From assembly GCA_024343425.1 (NCBI GenBank), contig BRLC01000004.1, positions 62,001 through 126,000 of the forward strand: a stretch of DNA of 64,000 bases, written 5' to 3'. The position numbers were made by a program, and so were the translations under genes. Under the pieces are notes generated by a model, which saw only the letters and a program-made list of their open reading frames with translations, had not been told where the DNA came from and did not search any database. Of this stretch, positions 9,204 to 17,321 are shown piece by piece. The stretch's first letter is position 1. Each line of letters opens with the position of its first letter. Source of the stretch: Rhizobiaceae bacterium MnEN-MB40S. GTDB taxonomy: Bacteria; Pseudomonadota; Alphaproteobacteria; Rhizobiales; Rhizobiaceae.

Positions 9204-10055
9204 TTATTCGTGGAATTCGATCGCCAGTCCGAAAGCTGCATCCTCGCCGGCGCGCAGCCGCGCGCCGAGGTCTTCGAAGGGCACGCCGCCGTCCGTCAGC
9301 GCCTTCCGCGCAGCGTCGAGCGACTTGCAACGAACGCCCAGCGCGATCATGCGCGCCTCGCCTTCTTCCGGAATGATCGAGACAGCGTCGCCAAAGCGGG
9401 CCTTGCCGGCCTCGGCGGTCAAAGCGACCACCTGCCCTGCGCCGGCTTCGATCGCCATGCCGCCATCGACCGGCTTCATGACGCCGGGGCCGAAGAATGT
9501 GTCGAACATGGCGAGCGTCTCTTCAGGCGCGCCGCCTGCAAAGACATATTCCGAGACATCAACCGCCGTGTTCGGATGGCTCTGCCATTCCTCACGCCAG
9601 ACATATTCCGGCGTCTTGTGATGGCAGAAGAAACTACGCCCTTCGGCAAAACCCTTCTTCGGAAAATTGATCACCGCAAAGGCGGCGTCGAACGTGCCTT
9701 CGCCGGTTTCGACCGGGCGAACGAAATGTGTCGGATCCTCTATCTTCAACCCGGTTTCGTCCAGGCGGCTCACCACTGCGTCCAGATCCGGGCAGCGCCA
9801 GACCACAGCGGCAAGGCCGCGCGGCGTCTCCATCAGTTCGGGGCGCAGAAGCTTCTTGCCTTCCTCGAAACCCAGAAGTTCAAGATAGTTGTTCTGGAAA
9901 ATCGCCAGATTGTTCGACGAACCCAGCGAATGATGACCGCGTGGCGTCAAGTCGAAGCCCATGGCGGCGTATCGCTCGACCGAAGCGTCGAGGTCGCCAT
10001 GCACCATGATCACGACGTGATCGAGTTCCGGAACCAGTGTTTCTTTGTCGGTCAT
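9204..10055 (-). CDS. VOC-superfamily (glyoxalase-like) protein
   Basis: 283-residue protein of the vicinal-oxygen-chelate fold with an N-terminal glyoxalase-like domain (PELDHVVIMVHGDLDASVERY) typical of the single-chain Glyoxalase_3 group. The ATG at 10055 is preferred to a GTG at 10070 because GAAGG lies 8 bases before it. Members are lyases, isomerases or ring-cleaving enzymes that use a divalent metal. Candidate ligands are the early histidine (DHV) and later acidic residues. It lies within the catabolic operon; its reaction cannot be named from sequence. Confidence 0.82.
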   Translation of the reverse strand: MTDKETLVPELDHVVIMVHGDLDASVERYAAMGFDLTPRGHHSLGSSNNLAIFQNNYLELLGFEEGKKLLRPELMETPRGLAAVVWRCPDLDAVVSRLDETGLKIEDPTHFVRPVETGEGTFDAAFAVINFPKKGFAEGRSFFCHHKTPEYVWREEWQSHPNTAVDVSEYVFAGGAPEETLAMFDTFFGPGVMKPVDGGMAIEAGAGQVVALTAEAGKARFGDAVSIIPEEGEARMIALGVRCKSLDAARKALTDGGVPFEDLGARLRAGEDAAFGLAIEFHE

Positions 10056-10132
10056 GACCTTTGCCTTCACGTCTTGGAGATCAGGGCGAACTTTCGGTGG
10101 GAAGCAGAACGCCGAAGTGTTTCAAGCATCCG

Positions 10133-11335
10133 TCAATGTTTGACGGACGGATCGGCTGAATCGGCAATGCGCGTTGGAAGGCGCTGCCGGACCAGGGTCG
10201 TCCAGAAGGAACAGCCCCAGGGGATAACGTCGTCGTTGAAGTCGTATTTCGGGTGGTGGACCATGGCGCCCGGCCCGTTGCCGACCATGATCATCGCGCC
10301 GGGGCGTTCGTTCAGCATGAACGAAAAGTCTTCGCCGCCGAGCGCCGGCGGCATTTCCGCGGACGTGTTTTCCAATCCAGCCACCTCGGCGGCGGCGGCC
10401 AGCACATTCTCGACCGCCTCGGCGTTGTTGATTGTCACCGGATAGAGCCGCAGATATTCCAGTTCGCCTATCGCGCCGTAGGCGGCGGCGATATGTTCGA
10501 CGGCGCGCCCAAGCTTCTCCTCGACCATGTCGCGCACATCCTCATCGAGGCAGCGCACTGTGCCGCGCAGGGTTACCGTTTGCGGGATCACGTTGAAAGC
10601 GTCGCCGCCGTTTATCTGCGTGATCGACACCACCGCCGACTTGATCGGATCGAGGTTGCGCGAAACGATAGTCTGCGCCGCCTGGACCAGCGCCGCCATC
10701 ACCGGCATCGGATCGATCCCGTTATGCGGCGTGGCGGCATGGGCGCCGATGCCTTCGATTTTTATGTTGATTTCATCGACTGAGGCCATCATCGGACCCG
10801 GGCGGGTCGTGAATTTGCCGACCTCCAGGTTGGGACGGTTGTGCATGCCATAGAATTCCTGGATCGGGAACTTCTCCAGAAGACCGTCGTCGATCATGGC
10901 CTTGCCGCCGGCTCCGCCTTCCTCGGCAGGCTGAAAAATAACGCAGACGGCGCCGTCGAAGGCGCGGCCTTCGGCCAGCGCGCGGGCGGCGCCCAGGAGC
11001 ATGGCTGTATGACCATCATGTCCACAGGCGTGCATCTTGCCCGGGATTGTGGAAGCCCATTCCGCTCCGGTGTCTTCCTTGATCGGCAGAGCGTCCATGT
11101 CCGCTCTCAACCCGATCATGCGCCCGGATGTATCGTTTTGTCCCCGGATCACGCCGACCACGCCGGTCTGGCCGATGCCTTCGTGCACCTCATCGACGCC
11201 GGCTTCTCGCAAGAGCCGCGCCACCTCGCCTGCGGTGCGATGCACATCGTAGAGCAATTCGGGATTGCGGTGCAGGTCGCGACGGAACTCCGTCAGTTCG
11301 TCAAGGTGCCTTGCAACCCAATTCTCAATAGCCAT
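10133..11335 (-). CDS. M20-family amidohydrolase (hippurate hydrolase/N-acyl amino acid deacylase type)
   Basis: Zinc-dependent amidohydrolase, 400 residues, that cleaves N-acyl amino acids or related amides. Family landmarks are GLRADMDALPIKE near residue 75, MHACGHDGHTAMLLGAA near 105 (metal and catalytic residues), PAEEGGAGGKAMIDDG near 135 and GGEDFSFM near the C-terminus. The dimerisation domain lies between. It stands 33 bases from the class V PLP enzyme upstream and 78 bases from the VOC gene downstream. With a peptide-type importer and a CoA ligase in the same strand it is the likely amide-cleaving step of the pathway. Confidence 0.92.
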   Translation of the reverse strand: MAIENWVARHLDELTEFRRDLHRNPELLYDVHRTAGEVARLLREAGVDEVHEGIGQTGVVGVIRGQNDTSGRMIGLRADMDALPIKEDTGAEWASTIPGKMHACGHDGHTAMLLGAARALAEGRAFDGAVCVIFQPAEEGGAGGKAMIDDGLLEKFPIQEFYGMHNRPNLEVGKFTTRPGPMMASVDEINIKIEGIGAHAATPHNGIDPMPVMAALVQAAQTIVSRNLDPIKSAVVSITQINGGDAFNVIPQTVTLRGTVRCLDEDVRDMVEEKLGRAVEHIAAAYGAIGELEYLRLYPVTINNAEAVENVLAAAAEVAGLENTSAEMPPALGGEDFSFMLNERPGAMIMVGNGPGAMVHHPKYDFNDDVIPWGCSFWTTLVRQRLPTRIADSADPSVKH

Positions 11336-11368
11336 TCGCCAGGTTTCCTGTCCGTTGTTCGTGTCAGT

Positions 11369-13015
11369 TCAGGCCGCGCCGCGCAGCTGCCGGGATGCTT
11401 CCACCGGCATCCAGAACCAACGCAACTTTTCACTTTCCGCATCAAATTCAGGTCCGGCATCCGGGGTATGGCGCTCGGCCAGGTCGGCAATTTCGTGGGC
11501 GATCGCCAGACAGGTCTCGAAGTCCGGCGCTGTCGCCGGCGCAGAGCCGTTTCCGAACCACATCTGGGCGAAATCCGGCGCCGCGTCTTCAACCGTCTCC
11601 ACCATCCCGGGCAACGCCGCGGGATCCGGACGCCAGACGCCGCTCGCCGCGTCAAGACGGTAGGCAGGCAGGACCGATAGCCCGCGATGCGCGATGAATG
11701 CGATTGCGGCCTTGATCTGGTCCACCGTCTCTTCATCGAAGAACCAGCTCACCCCAAGCCGCGCCCAGCCGGGACGGAAGACCGAGTGACCACGGGCGAC
11801 GGCGCGCTCATGGGCCCAGGCGGTGGCGGAATCAATGCCCAGAAGATCATGACCATAGGGCCCTGCGCACGAGCAACCGCCCCGCGCCTGAATGCCGAAG
11901 AGATCGTTCAGCAGGGCGACCACGAAATTATGGTGCAACAGGCGCTCGCCAGCCCGGATATTGAAGGAATAAATGCCGAGCCGCCGGGATCGCGGCGGGC
12001 TCAGCAGTTCCACCGCCGGCTCCGACGTCAGCAGGTTGTCTAGCCGCTCGGTCAGGAATTCTTCCTGCGCCGCAACAACTTCGTCGCCCATTCGCGCCTT
12101 GAGATCGAAGACCATGCCGGCGCGAATATTGTCGATGATGGCTGGCGTGCCCGCTTCCTCGCGCCGCTCGGGATCTTCCACATAGACATGCTTTTCGGCG
12201 GTGACGTAGGAGACCGTGCCGCCGCCCGTCATGGTTGGCCGCTTCTGGTCAAAGATCCGGCGATCAGCGACCAGAACGCCCGACGCGCCAGGACCGCCGG
12301 GAAACTTGTGCGCCGAAAAGAGCGCGGCGTCGATCCGGTCCGTCTCGCCTGGCGCGGACGCTCTCAGACGAACGGGAACATAGGGTCCGGCGGCCGCATA
12401 ATCACAGATCAACAGACCATTGTAAGCATGGAGTAGGCGCGCCAGCGCTGGCAAGTCGGTGAGAACACCGGTCACATTGGACGCCGCCGAAAAAGCGCCG
12501 ACGAATGGTCCGCCGCCCTGCCTTTCACGCAGTTCTTCCGCGAGGGTGTCAAGGCAGAGTTCGCCGGCCTGGTTCAGGGGAATGCGCACGATGCGCGCTT
12601 TGGTTTCGCGCCAGGTCAAATCATTGGAGTGATGTTCGTACGGGCCGATAAAGACCGTCGCATCGGGTCCGAGGTCGAGCGCGCGCGCCAGCTTGTCCGC
12701 CGCCGCAGTCGCGCCTGCCCCGGCGAATATGACCGCGTGGTCCTCGTCGGCGCCGACGCTGGTTCTGATCGCATGACGCGCCGCCTCGCGGACGTGCGTG
12801 GTCTGACGGCCGCACCACGACGTCTCGGTATGGGTGTTCCCGTAGGCGGGCAGAATATGATCGCGGATTGCATCCTCGATGAAACTCAAAGCCCGCCCCG
12901 ACGCAATATGGTCTGCGTAGATCAACGACCGCGGACCAAACGGACCCGGCACCGGCATGGCGTCGCCAATCACCGAGCGGCGGATCGTTTCAAATGTCAG
13001 GGCAGGAAATTGCAT
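11369..13015 (-). CDS. Class V aminotransferase-fold PLP enzyme with C-terminal extension
   Basis: PLP-dependent enzyme of the aminotransferase class V/cysteine desulfurase fold, 548 residues. The N-terminal part (LIYADHIASGRAL, GNTHTETS) and the PLP-binding lysine in FSAHKFPGGPGASG near residue 230 identify the fold; a cysteine-rich loop GGCSCAGPYGHDLLG lies near residue 370. The core fold seems complete near residue 435, leaving about 110 residues with no motif I recognise. The best-known relatives are selenocysteine lyase/desulfurase-like proteins, so lyase as well as transaminase activity is possible. It is the first gene of the long minus-strand block. Confidence 0.87.
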   Translation of the reverse strand: MQFPALTFETIRRSVIGDAMPVPGPFGPRSLIYADHIASGRALSFIEDAIRDHILPAYGNTHTETSWCGRQTTHVREAARHAIRTSVGADEDHAVIFAGAGATAAADKLARALDLGPDATVFIGPYEHHSNDLTWRETKARIVRIPLNQAGELCLDTLAEELRERQGGGPFVGAFSAASNVTGVLTDLPALARLLHAYNGLLICDYAAAGPYVPVRLRASAPGETDRIDAALFSAHKFPGGPGASGVLVADRRIFDQKRPTMTGGGTVSYVTAEKHVYVEDPERREEAGTPAIIDNIRAGMVFDLKARMGDEVVAAQEEFLTERLDNLLTSEPAVELLSPPRSRRLGIYSFNIRAGERLLHHNFVVALLNDLFGIQARGGCSCAGPYGHDLLGIDSATAWAHERAVARGHSVFRPGWARLGVSWFFDEETVDQIKAAIAFIAHRGLSVLPAYRLDAASGVWRPDPAALPGMVETVEDAAPDFAQMWFGNGSAPATAPDFETCLAIAHEIADLAERHTPDAGPEFDAESEKLRWFWMPVEASRQLRGAA

Positions 13016-13570
13016 GGAGAAGTCGGTTTCGCATCTGGTTGCAGGTCGGTCGTGTCAGCTTCCCCTTCATGAGGCACACTCCCGATCGAACCGTCAAGGC
13101 TACTTTGCGCATTTTGCAGAAATTTTCTAATTTCAAGCCACGGATGAATTAAATAATGGAATGGGATTGCATTATTCTCTCCCAATATAAAAAATCGAAA
13201 CTCGAAGAATTGACCAAAACAAGGGCAAATGCCTAAAAAAGCAACACAAGCTACATTGCCTTTAAAATAATCAGATAGAGATGTGCGACCCGTCGCATGG
13301 CGGCGAGCGCGGGTGGAAAACTTGTCGATTCCATGCGGAATTGATGTTCATCTCGCTGAGTCAGCCGCTCGGCCAAACGCGTCTGATTACAAATTCCCAG
13401 TCAAGGGAATAAACGGTTTACCAGGTTTGGGGCGGCCTCGCATCCCGACAAGGAAGATTGACGACAAAAGCGACGCGTCCCATTTGATGTGCTAAAGATA
13501 AGGCGTGCAGCACACCATGTCACAGGCTAGATCTGTCACCGAGGTCTCCGGGGGCTGTACACTTGAAAAT
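13016..13570. other. Intergenic region, AT-rich, promoter side of the catabolic block
   Basis: 555 bases without a convincing gene. The part from about 13130 to 13275 is clearly richer in A and T than the flanks (runs such as ataaaaaatcg and cctaaaaaagc), which suits a promoter for the divergent minus-strand operon. Two short open frames here (minus 12997-13185, plus 13283-13495) have no ribosome site or recognisable protein. I could not place a convincing -35/-10 pair or operator. Confidence 0.5.
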
Positions 13571-13647
13571 TGGTGGGCCCGGTAGGACTCGAACCTACGA
13601 CCAAGCGGTTATGAGCCGCCGGCTCTAACCAACTGAGCTACAGGCCC
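13571..13647 (-). tRNA. tRNA with CAU anticodon (probably tRNA-Ile2; alternatively tRNA-Met)
   Basis: 77-base cloverleaf read on the minus strand with encoded CCA. The acceptor arm GGGCCTG pairs with CGGGCCC (one G-U). The D arm has GCTC/GAGC, the anticodon stem GGCGG/CCGCT encloses the loop CTCATAA (anticodon CAT, complement at 13611-13613), and the T arm contains GTTCGAGTC. The anticodon arm and the following CTTGGTCG resemble the lysidine-modified isoleucine tRNA (ileX) more than elongator methionine tRNA, so AUA decoding is the better guess. Deciding between them would need identity-element scoring. Confidence 0.93.
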
Positions 13648-13774
13648 CACCCGATGCGGCGCGATAGAGCCGGGCGCCGCACGAAGCCATCGCTTAAACC
13701 AATTCGCACGGGCCGACAAGAGATTGCCGCAAAGAGATTTTACGGATCGCCGGACTTCAACCAAGGGGATCCCC

Positions 13775-14503
13775 ATGAGCACCGCAAAGAAAATCCTGAT
13801 CATGTTCGCCGTCGCCCTGCTTCCCGTTTCGGCCATGGCGCAAGCTCAGAAGCCGCACCGCCAGCCGAGCATTTCCGTCACCGGAGAAGGAACCGCACAG
13901 GTCGCGCCTGATATGGCGGTCATAAACCTGACAGTGCTTCGCCAGGGAAAGACGGCGCGCGAGGCGCTCGACGCCAGCAATGAAGCCATGGCGGCCATTC
14001 TGGCGGAAATGAAAGCGACCGGCGTTGAGGATCGTGACCTGCAGACATCGGATTTCTCGATCAGTCCGCAATATGTCTACCCCAAACAGGACGACGACCG
14101 GCGGCAGCCTCCGACGATCGAGGGATACAACGTATCGAATTCCCTCACTGTGCGCATCCGCAACCTCGACAATCTTGGCGCGATCCTCGACAAGTCGGTG
14201 AGCCTGGGCGTCAACCAGGGCGGTCAGATCATGTTCACAAGCGACGACCCGTCCGCCGCAATCACGGAAGCGCGCAAGAAGGCCGTTGAAGATGCGATGG
14301 CGAAAGCGCAAACGCTCGCCGAGGCCGCTGGCGTGGAACTCGGAAGGGTGCTTAGGATCGGCGAAGTCGCAAATCCCGGCCGTCCAATGCCGATGATGCG
14401 CGCCGAAATGGCAAAGGCGTCCTTCGACTCCGCGGTGCCTGTGGCCGCCGGCGAGAACGAATACAGCGTTTCCGTCACCATGTCGTTCGAGATCAAAAAT
14501 TAG
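13775..14503 (+). CDS. SIMPL (DUF541) domain periplasmic protein
   Basis: 242-residue exported protein. The start MSTAKKILIMF at 13775 follows an AAGGGG ribosome site and begins a signal peptide cleaved near SAMAQA. The rest is one SIMPL domain: it opens with ISVTGEGTAQVAPDMAVI, has the central YNVSNSLTVRIRNLDNLG strand-helix and closes with YSVSVTMSFEI. Relatives (for example the E. coli oxidative-stress defence protein YggE) form oligomers in the periplasm and have been linked to oxidative stress. It is a single gene, preceded by the tRNA on the opposite strand and followed by a terminator. Confidence 0.9.
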   Translation: MSTAKKILIMFAVALLPVSAMAQAQKPHRQPSISVTGEGTAQVAPDMAVINLTVLRQGKTAREALDASNEAMAAILAEMKATGVEDRDLQTSDFSISPQYVYPKQDDDRRQPPTIEGYNVSNSLTVRIRNLDNLGAILDKSVSLGVNQGGQIMFTSDDPSAAITEARKKAVEDAMAKAQTLAEAAGVELGRVLRIGEVANPGRPMPMMRAEMAKASFDSAVPVAAGENEYSVSVTMSFEIKN

Positions 14504-14512
14504 AACAAAGGC

Positions 14513-14548
14513 AAACCCCGGCTGCATGCGTCGCAGGCCGGGGTTTTT
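14513..14548. terminator. Rho-independent terminator, probably bidirectional
   Basis: AACCCCGGC pairs with GCCGGGG around a partly paired loop (CTGC/GCAG) and is followed by five T on the plus strand. It lies 10 bases after the SIMPL stop and 23 bases beyond the stop of the convergent small gene, so it can serve both. Confidence 0.85.
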
Positions 14549-14570
14549 ACTGCATTTTCGCTGGCGAGGT

Positions 14571-14915
14571 TCAGTAAACCGCCAGGACCGGGCAGTTCCA
14601 GTTGTTGGCCAATACGACCTTTCTCTGATAGCCCTTGCTCCAGCCCTTGACGATGACCTTGTAAGGCGTCTTCTTGACCACATAGGCCTTATTAACGCCG
14701 TACCAGTGCGCCTTCTGCACTGCCTTGTAATTCTGGCAGTAGCCGCCCTTGGGACCGGGCTTCGGGCCCCAATAGGGACCCGGACCATATCCCGGCGCGC
14801 CGATTTGAATGTTGATGCCGACGCCGCCGGCTGCGGCGGGCGTGGCGGTTGTCGCTGCGGCGCCAAGTCCGATCATCGTCGTAACGGCGACAGTCTTGAT
14901 GAAATTTGCAAACAT
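14571..14915 (-). CDS. Small secreted hypothetical protein, Gly/Pro/Tyr-rich
   Basis: 114-residue exported protein of unknown role. The start MFANFIKTV at 14915 is chosen over a longer frame because GGAGAG precedes it and it opens a signal peptide cleaved near TPAAAG. The mature part is short: a low-complexity Gly-Pro-Tyr segment (GAPGYGPGPYWGPKPGPK) and then a basic, hydrophobic domain with two cysteines about 50 residues apart that could form a disulphide. Such proteins are common in Rhizobiales envelopes. Confidence 0.72.
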   Translation of the reverse strand: MFANFIKTVAVTTMIGLGAAATTATPAAAGGVGINIQIGAPGYGPGPYWGPKPGPKGGYCQNYKAVQKAHWYGVNKAYVVKKTPYKVIVKGWSKGYQRKVVLANNWNCPVLAVY

Positions 14916-15119
14916 TGGTTCTCTCCGTGTCAGATTGGTTTCGCCTCTCAAGCGATGACAGCACTCTGGACTTCTTCGGCTGAACCAATTTGCAACCGGG
15001 CGTTCATGCGGCGTTCACCTTCAGCGCATGACGCCGTGAAACTCGATATTTCAAAGAAAATTCAGATCTTTATATGCATCAGAACGTTTTCGAAAAACTG
15101 GAAACGGTGGGGGATTCTT

Positions 15120-15725
15120 TCAGTCCAGGGTCTTCGACCAGAACTGCAATGGCTTTTCCGTCTCCTCCCGGTCGCCGATATCCCGCCACGAAAATCGGCA
15201 GGCGACGCCCTCCATCGGAGCATATCCGCGGCTGCGCCAGAATCCGTCGAGCGGCGTATAGCCGGCCGGCCGCATCGGATGATCGTCTGACCTGACGACC
15301 CCGCAAAACACCGCCTCCCGGAAGCCCTGGGCGACCGCGGCCCTCTCGCGTTCTTCGAAAAACCGCACCCCGACGCCGACGCCGCGCCACTCTTCCATCA
15401 GCACCGATTCAGCAAGGTAGAAAATCCTGTCCGGATCGTAACCGGCCTTTGCGAGCGGCTCGGAAAACTCGGAGAAATGATCGCCCAAAGGCGACGCCGT
15501 GGAGGCCCCGACCATCTGCTCGCCATCGAATGCGCCAACGACAACCGCGCCATCGGACCCAGCAAAACGAGACAGGTATCGGCGTTCATAGTCCATGTCG
15601 CCGTCATAGAGATAAGGCCAGTCGCGAAACACGGTGATGCGAAGGCGGGCGAGGTCATCGAGCGCCTCGCCGATTTCGTCGCCGGAGAGCGTCCGGATCG
15701 TCAGCGGCGCCCGCGCATCATTCAT
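15120..15725 (-). CDS. GNAT-family N-acetyltransferase
   Basis: 201-residue acetyl-CoA-dependent transferase. The cofactor-binding motif A appears as EWRGVGVGVRFFEERER near residue 120, with the preceding strand IFYLAESVLMEE. The N-terminal part FRDWPYLYDGDMDYERRYL is typical of the YhbS/ElaA-like GNAT group. Its start overlaps the end of the NTF2-like gene by 8 bases, so it is the last gene of the MarR-NTF2-GNAT operon. The acceptor substrate is unknown. Confidence 0.87.
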   Translation of the reverse strand: MNDARAPLTIRTLSGDEIGEALDDLARLRITVFRDWPYLYDGDMDYERRYLSRFAGSDGAVVVGAFDGEQMVGASTASPLGDHFSEFSEPLAKAGYDPDRIFYLAESVLMEEWRGVGVGVRFFEERERAAVAQGFREAVFCGVVRSDDHPMRPAGYTPLDGFWRSRGYAPMEGVACRFSWRDIGDREETEKPLQFWSKTLD

Positions 15726-16131
15726 CGCGCACCTGAGCGATCCATGCCTCCAGATTGTAATAGGTCGTCACGCGCGTGATGAGCCCCTGATCGATTTCGA
15801 AAAACTGACCCGCGGCGATGGAATAGGACTGTCCACGCGCGGCAGGCAAACCGTCGGCCGTCGACTGGTAATTGCCACGCACCGTGAATTCGGCCGCTGC
15901 GCGTCCTTCCGTGCTGCTCGTCATGATGACGATGTCGGAAAGCTGTTCGGAATAATGCCGGTTCATCGTCGCCAGAAACCAGCGAAACTTTTCCTTGCCG
16001 ATTTCCCGACCGCCCTGGTTGACGTCATGGACGACATCCTCGTGCAGCAACGCCAGCATGGCCTCGCTGTCCTTGCTGTTGAAGGCGACGAAATACTGTC
16101 GAATGAGTGTTTCCGTTTCAGTCATGGTCAA
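15718..16131 (-). CDS. NTF2-like/SnoaL-fold protein (nuclear transport factor 2 family)
   Basis: 137-residue single-domain protein of the SnoaL/ketosteroid-isomerase fold. The pattern YFVAFNSKDSEAMLALLHEDVVHDVN at the N-terminus and the following beta strands with RAAAEFTVRGNY are typical. Such proteins are small isomerases, hydrolases or binding modules, and sequence alone does not give the activity. It overlaps the MarR gene by 4 bases and the GNAT gene by 8, so all three are probably translated together. Confidence 0.82.
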   Translation of the reverse strand: MTMTETETLIRQYFVAFNSKDSEAMLALLHEDVVHDVNQGGREIGKEKFRWFLATMNRHYSEQLSDIVIMTSSTEGRAAAEFTVRGNYQSTADGLPAARGQSYSIAAGQFFEIDQGLITRVTTYYNLEAWIAQVRDE

Positions 16132-16583
16132 TCCCGCTCTGTTTGTCCTGCAAGGTCCTTGCGCAGTTGGCGCAAGAAATCCGTCGTAGCCTGTATCCTG
16201 CCGCCGCCCAGGCGTTCCGCAGCCTGCCCCAGGCTCTCTCTTTCCCGCCTGCGGATTTCGGAAAACACCTCCCTGCCCCGCTTCGTCTGCGCCAGCAACC
16301 TGGATCGCCGATGGGCCGGATTGTCGCGAAACTCTGCGAAACCCGCTTTGACAAGGGCGTCGGCGAGCTGCTGTATGTGTTGGCGGGTCCGGCCCTTGCG
16401 CCGCGCAATGTCCGGAACTGTCTGGGCGCCGTGCTTGTCCAGGTCCTCCAGCACCGCGCGCATGGCCGCCGTCATGCCGAGATCCATGATCTGTCCGTCG
16501 GAAAAGGTCCGCAGCTCACCGAAGGCTTTGCGAATCTCGGTGATCAGGGCGTAAAGTTGATCAGGATCCGCGGATCTGGTCAC
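16128..16583 (-). CDS. MarR-family transcriptional regulator
   Basis: 151-residue winged-helix regulator. The start is GTG at 16583 behind GGAG. The recognition region reads LDKHGAQTVPDIARRKGRTRQHIQQLADALVKAGFAEF, followed by the wing with HRRSRLLAQTKRG. It heads the MarR-NTF2-GNAT operon and faces an LTXXQ-like gene. Two strong palindromes at 16761-16813 lie in the intergenic space and are its most likely operators. The effector is unknown. Confidence 0.9.
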   Translation of the reverse strand: MTRSADPDQLYALITEIRKAFGELRTFSDGQIMDLGMTAAMRAVLEDLDKHGAQTVPDIARRKGRTRQHIQQLADALVKAGFAEFRDNPAHRRSRLLAQTKRGREVFSEIRRRERESLGQAAERLGGGRIQATTDFLRQLRKDLAGQTERD

Positions 16584-16760
16584 GTACTTGTCTCCTCAGG
16601 CTCGGCTTCCTGTTTGCCCCATTGTGGAGGCCCGGCGCAAGACATGTTTCAGCTGCTGTCCCCCATCAGAGTGTCCCCACACCATTTGCAGAAGTCATCA
16701 AACGCGGTGCGGGACGCTCGGCGGGCTACAACGACTTTCTGCCGAATTACGGGCTCCATT

Positions 16761-16781
16761 ATTGACAAGTCTATTGTCAAT
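16761..16781. promoter_or_regulatory. Palindrome 1: candidate MarR operator overlapping a -35 element
   Basis: ATTGACAA and TTGTCAAT form a perfect 8-base inverted repeat around GTCTA. TTGACA inside it (16762-16767) matches a consensus -35 hexamer for the gene starting at 16831, so binding here could block polymerase. The binding protein is inferred from the neighbouring marR gene. Confidence 0.6.
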
Positions 16782-16813
16782 TCCAATATGACAATCATAT
16801 TGTCATATTGGAA
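16781..16813. promoter_or_regulatory. Palindrome 2: 15-base perfect inverted repeat, candidate MarR operator
   Basis: TTCCAATATGACAAT (16781-16795) and ATTGTCATATTGGAA (16799-16813) are perfect reverse complements separated by CAT. The repeat shares TGACAA with palindrome 1 and abuts it. It ends 2 bases before the AAAGGAGG ribosome site of the gene at 16831. No GC-rich stem or T-run follows, so it is an operator-like site, not a terminator. Confidence 0.65.
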
Positions 16814-16830
16814 TAAAGGAGGATTGAAGC

Positions 16831-17319
16831 ATGCTGAAGAAGAACCTGATAGCCCTGTCCGTTTTCACGGTCGTCGTCGCCGGCGTCGCCCACGCCACAA
16901 GCCAACGCAATCGCCTCGACAACGCTGGAGCGGCGTCTGTCTGGTCGCAGAGGCATGACCGGTCCGGTGACAGCGGTCACGACTTCTGTCAAAACCTCTC
17001 GGGCTTTCGTCTGGATTTCGCGGAGAAGCTTGCGATTGTCGATCTGGACCTGAACCGGAAACAGACAGACCTGCTCGGAGACGTCAAACAGCAAATCCGC
17101 GAGATCGCCGCGCGTCCCGACGGCCTCTGTTCAACGCCGGCTTCCGCTGGGGATCTGGTGCAGGACATGGCGTCGGCCAAGATCTGGCTTGGCAGCGCAC
17201 AACAGACGCTCGAGAAGCTCGAACCGTCCCTGCAGGCCTTTTACGCAAGCCTCGACAATGTCCAGCAAGACCGGCTTGCACAATGGATGCGTGAAGGCCA
17301 TCACGGCTGGCGTCGATAG
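16831..17319 (+). CDS. Exported LTXXQ/Spy-CpxP-like protein
   Basis: 162-residue protein with a signal peptide (MLKKNLIALSVFTVVVAGVAHA). A near-perfect ribosome site AAAGGAGG sits 8 bases before the ATG. The mature part is helical and carries two weak repeats that resemble the LTXXQ motif of Spy/CpxP periplasmic chaperones (LDLNRKQTDLL and LDNVQQDRLAQW), plus two cysteines (FCQN, GLCS). The Spy-like assignment is from pattern only. The two palindromes just upstream suggest control by the divergent MarR protein. Confidence 0.72.
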   Translation: MLKKNLIALSVFTVVVAGVAHATSQRNRLDNAGAASVWSQRHDRSGDSGHDFCQNLSGFRLDFAEKLAIVDLDLNRKQTDLLGDVKQQIREIAARPDGLCSTPASAGDLVQDMASAKIWLGSAQQTLEKLEPSLQAFYASLDNVQQDRLAQWMREGHHGWRR

Positions 17320-17321
17320 GC

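Noticed and set aside
8112..10445. A 777-codon plus-strand open frame opposite the dehydrogenase and VOC genes
   Set aside because: It runs antisense to several well-supported minus-strand genes, has no recognisable protein pattern, and is a shadow of GC-rich codon use.
13016..13647. A genomic island inserted at the tRNA 3' end, carrying the catabolic operon
   Set aside because: No integrase and no repeat of the tRNA 3' end was found in the window, and the operon shows no clear composition change.
16781..16813. Rho-independent terminator
   Set aside because: The stem is AT-rich and no T-run follows; its position before a strong ribosome site fits an operator.
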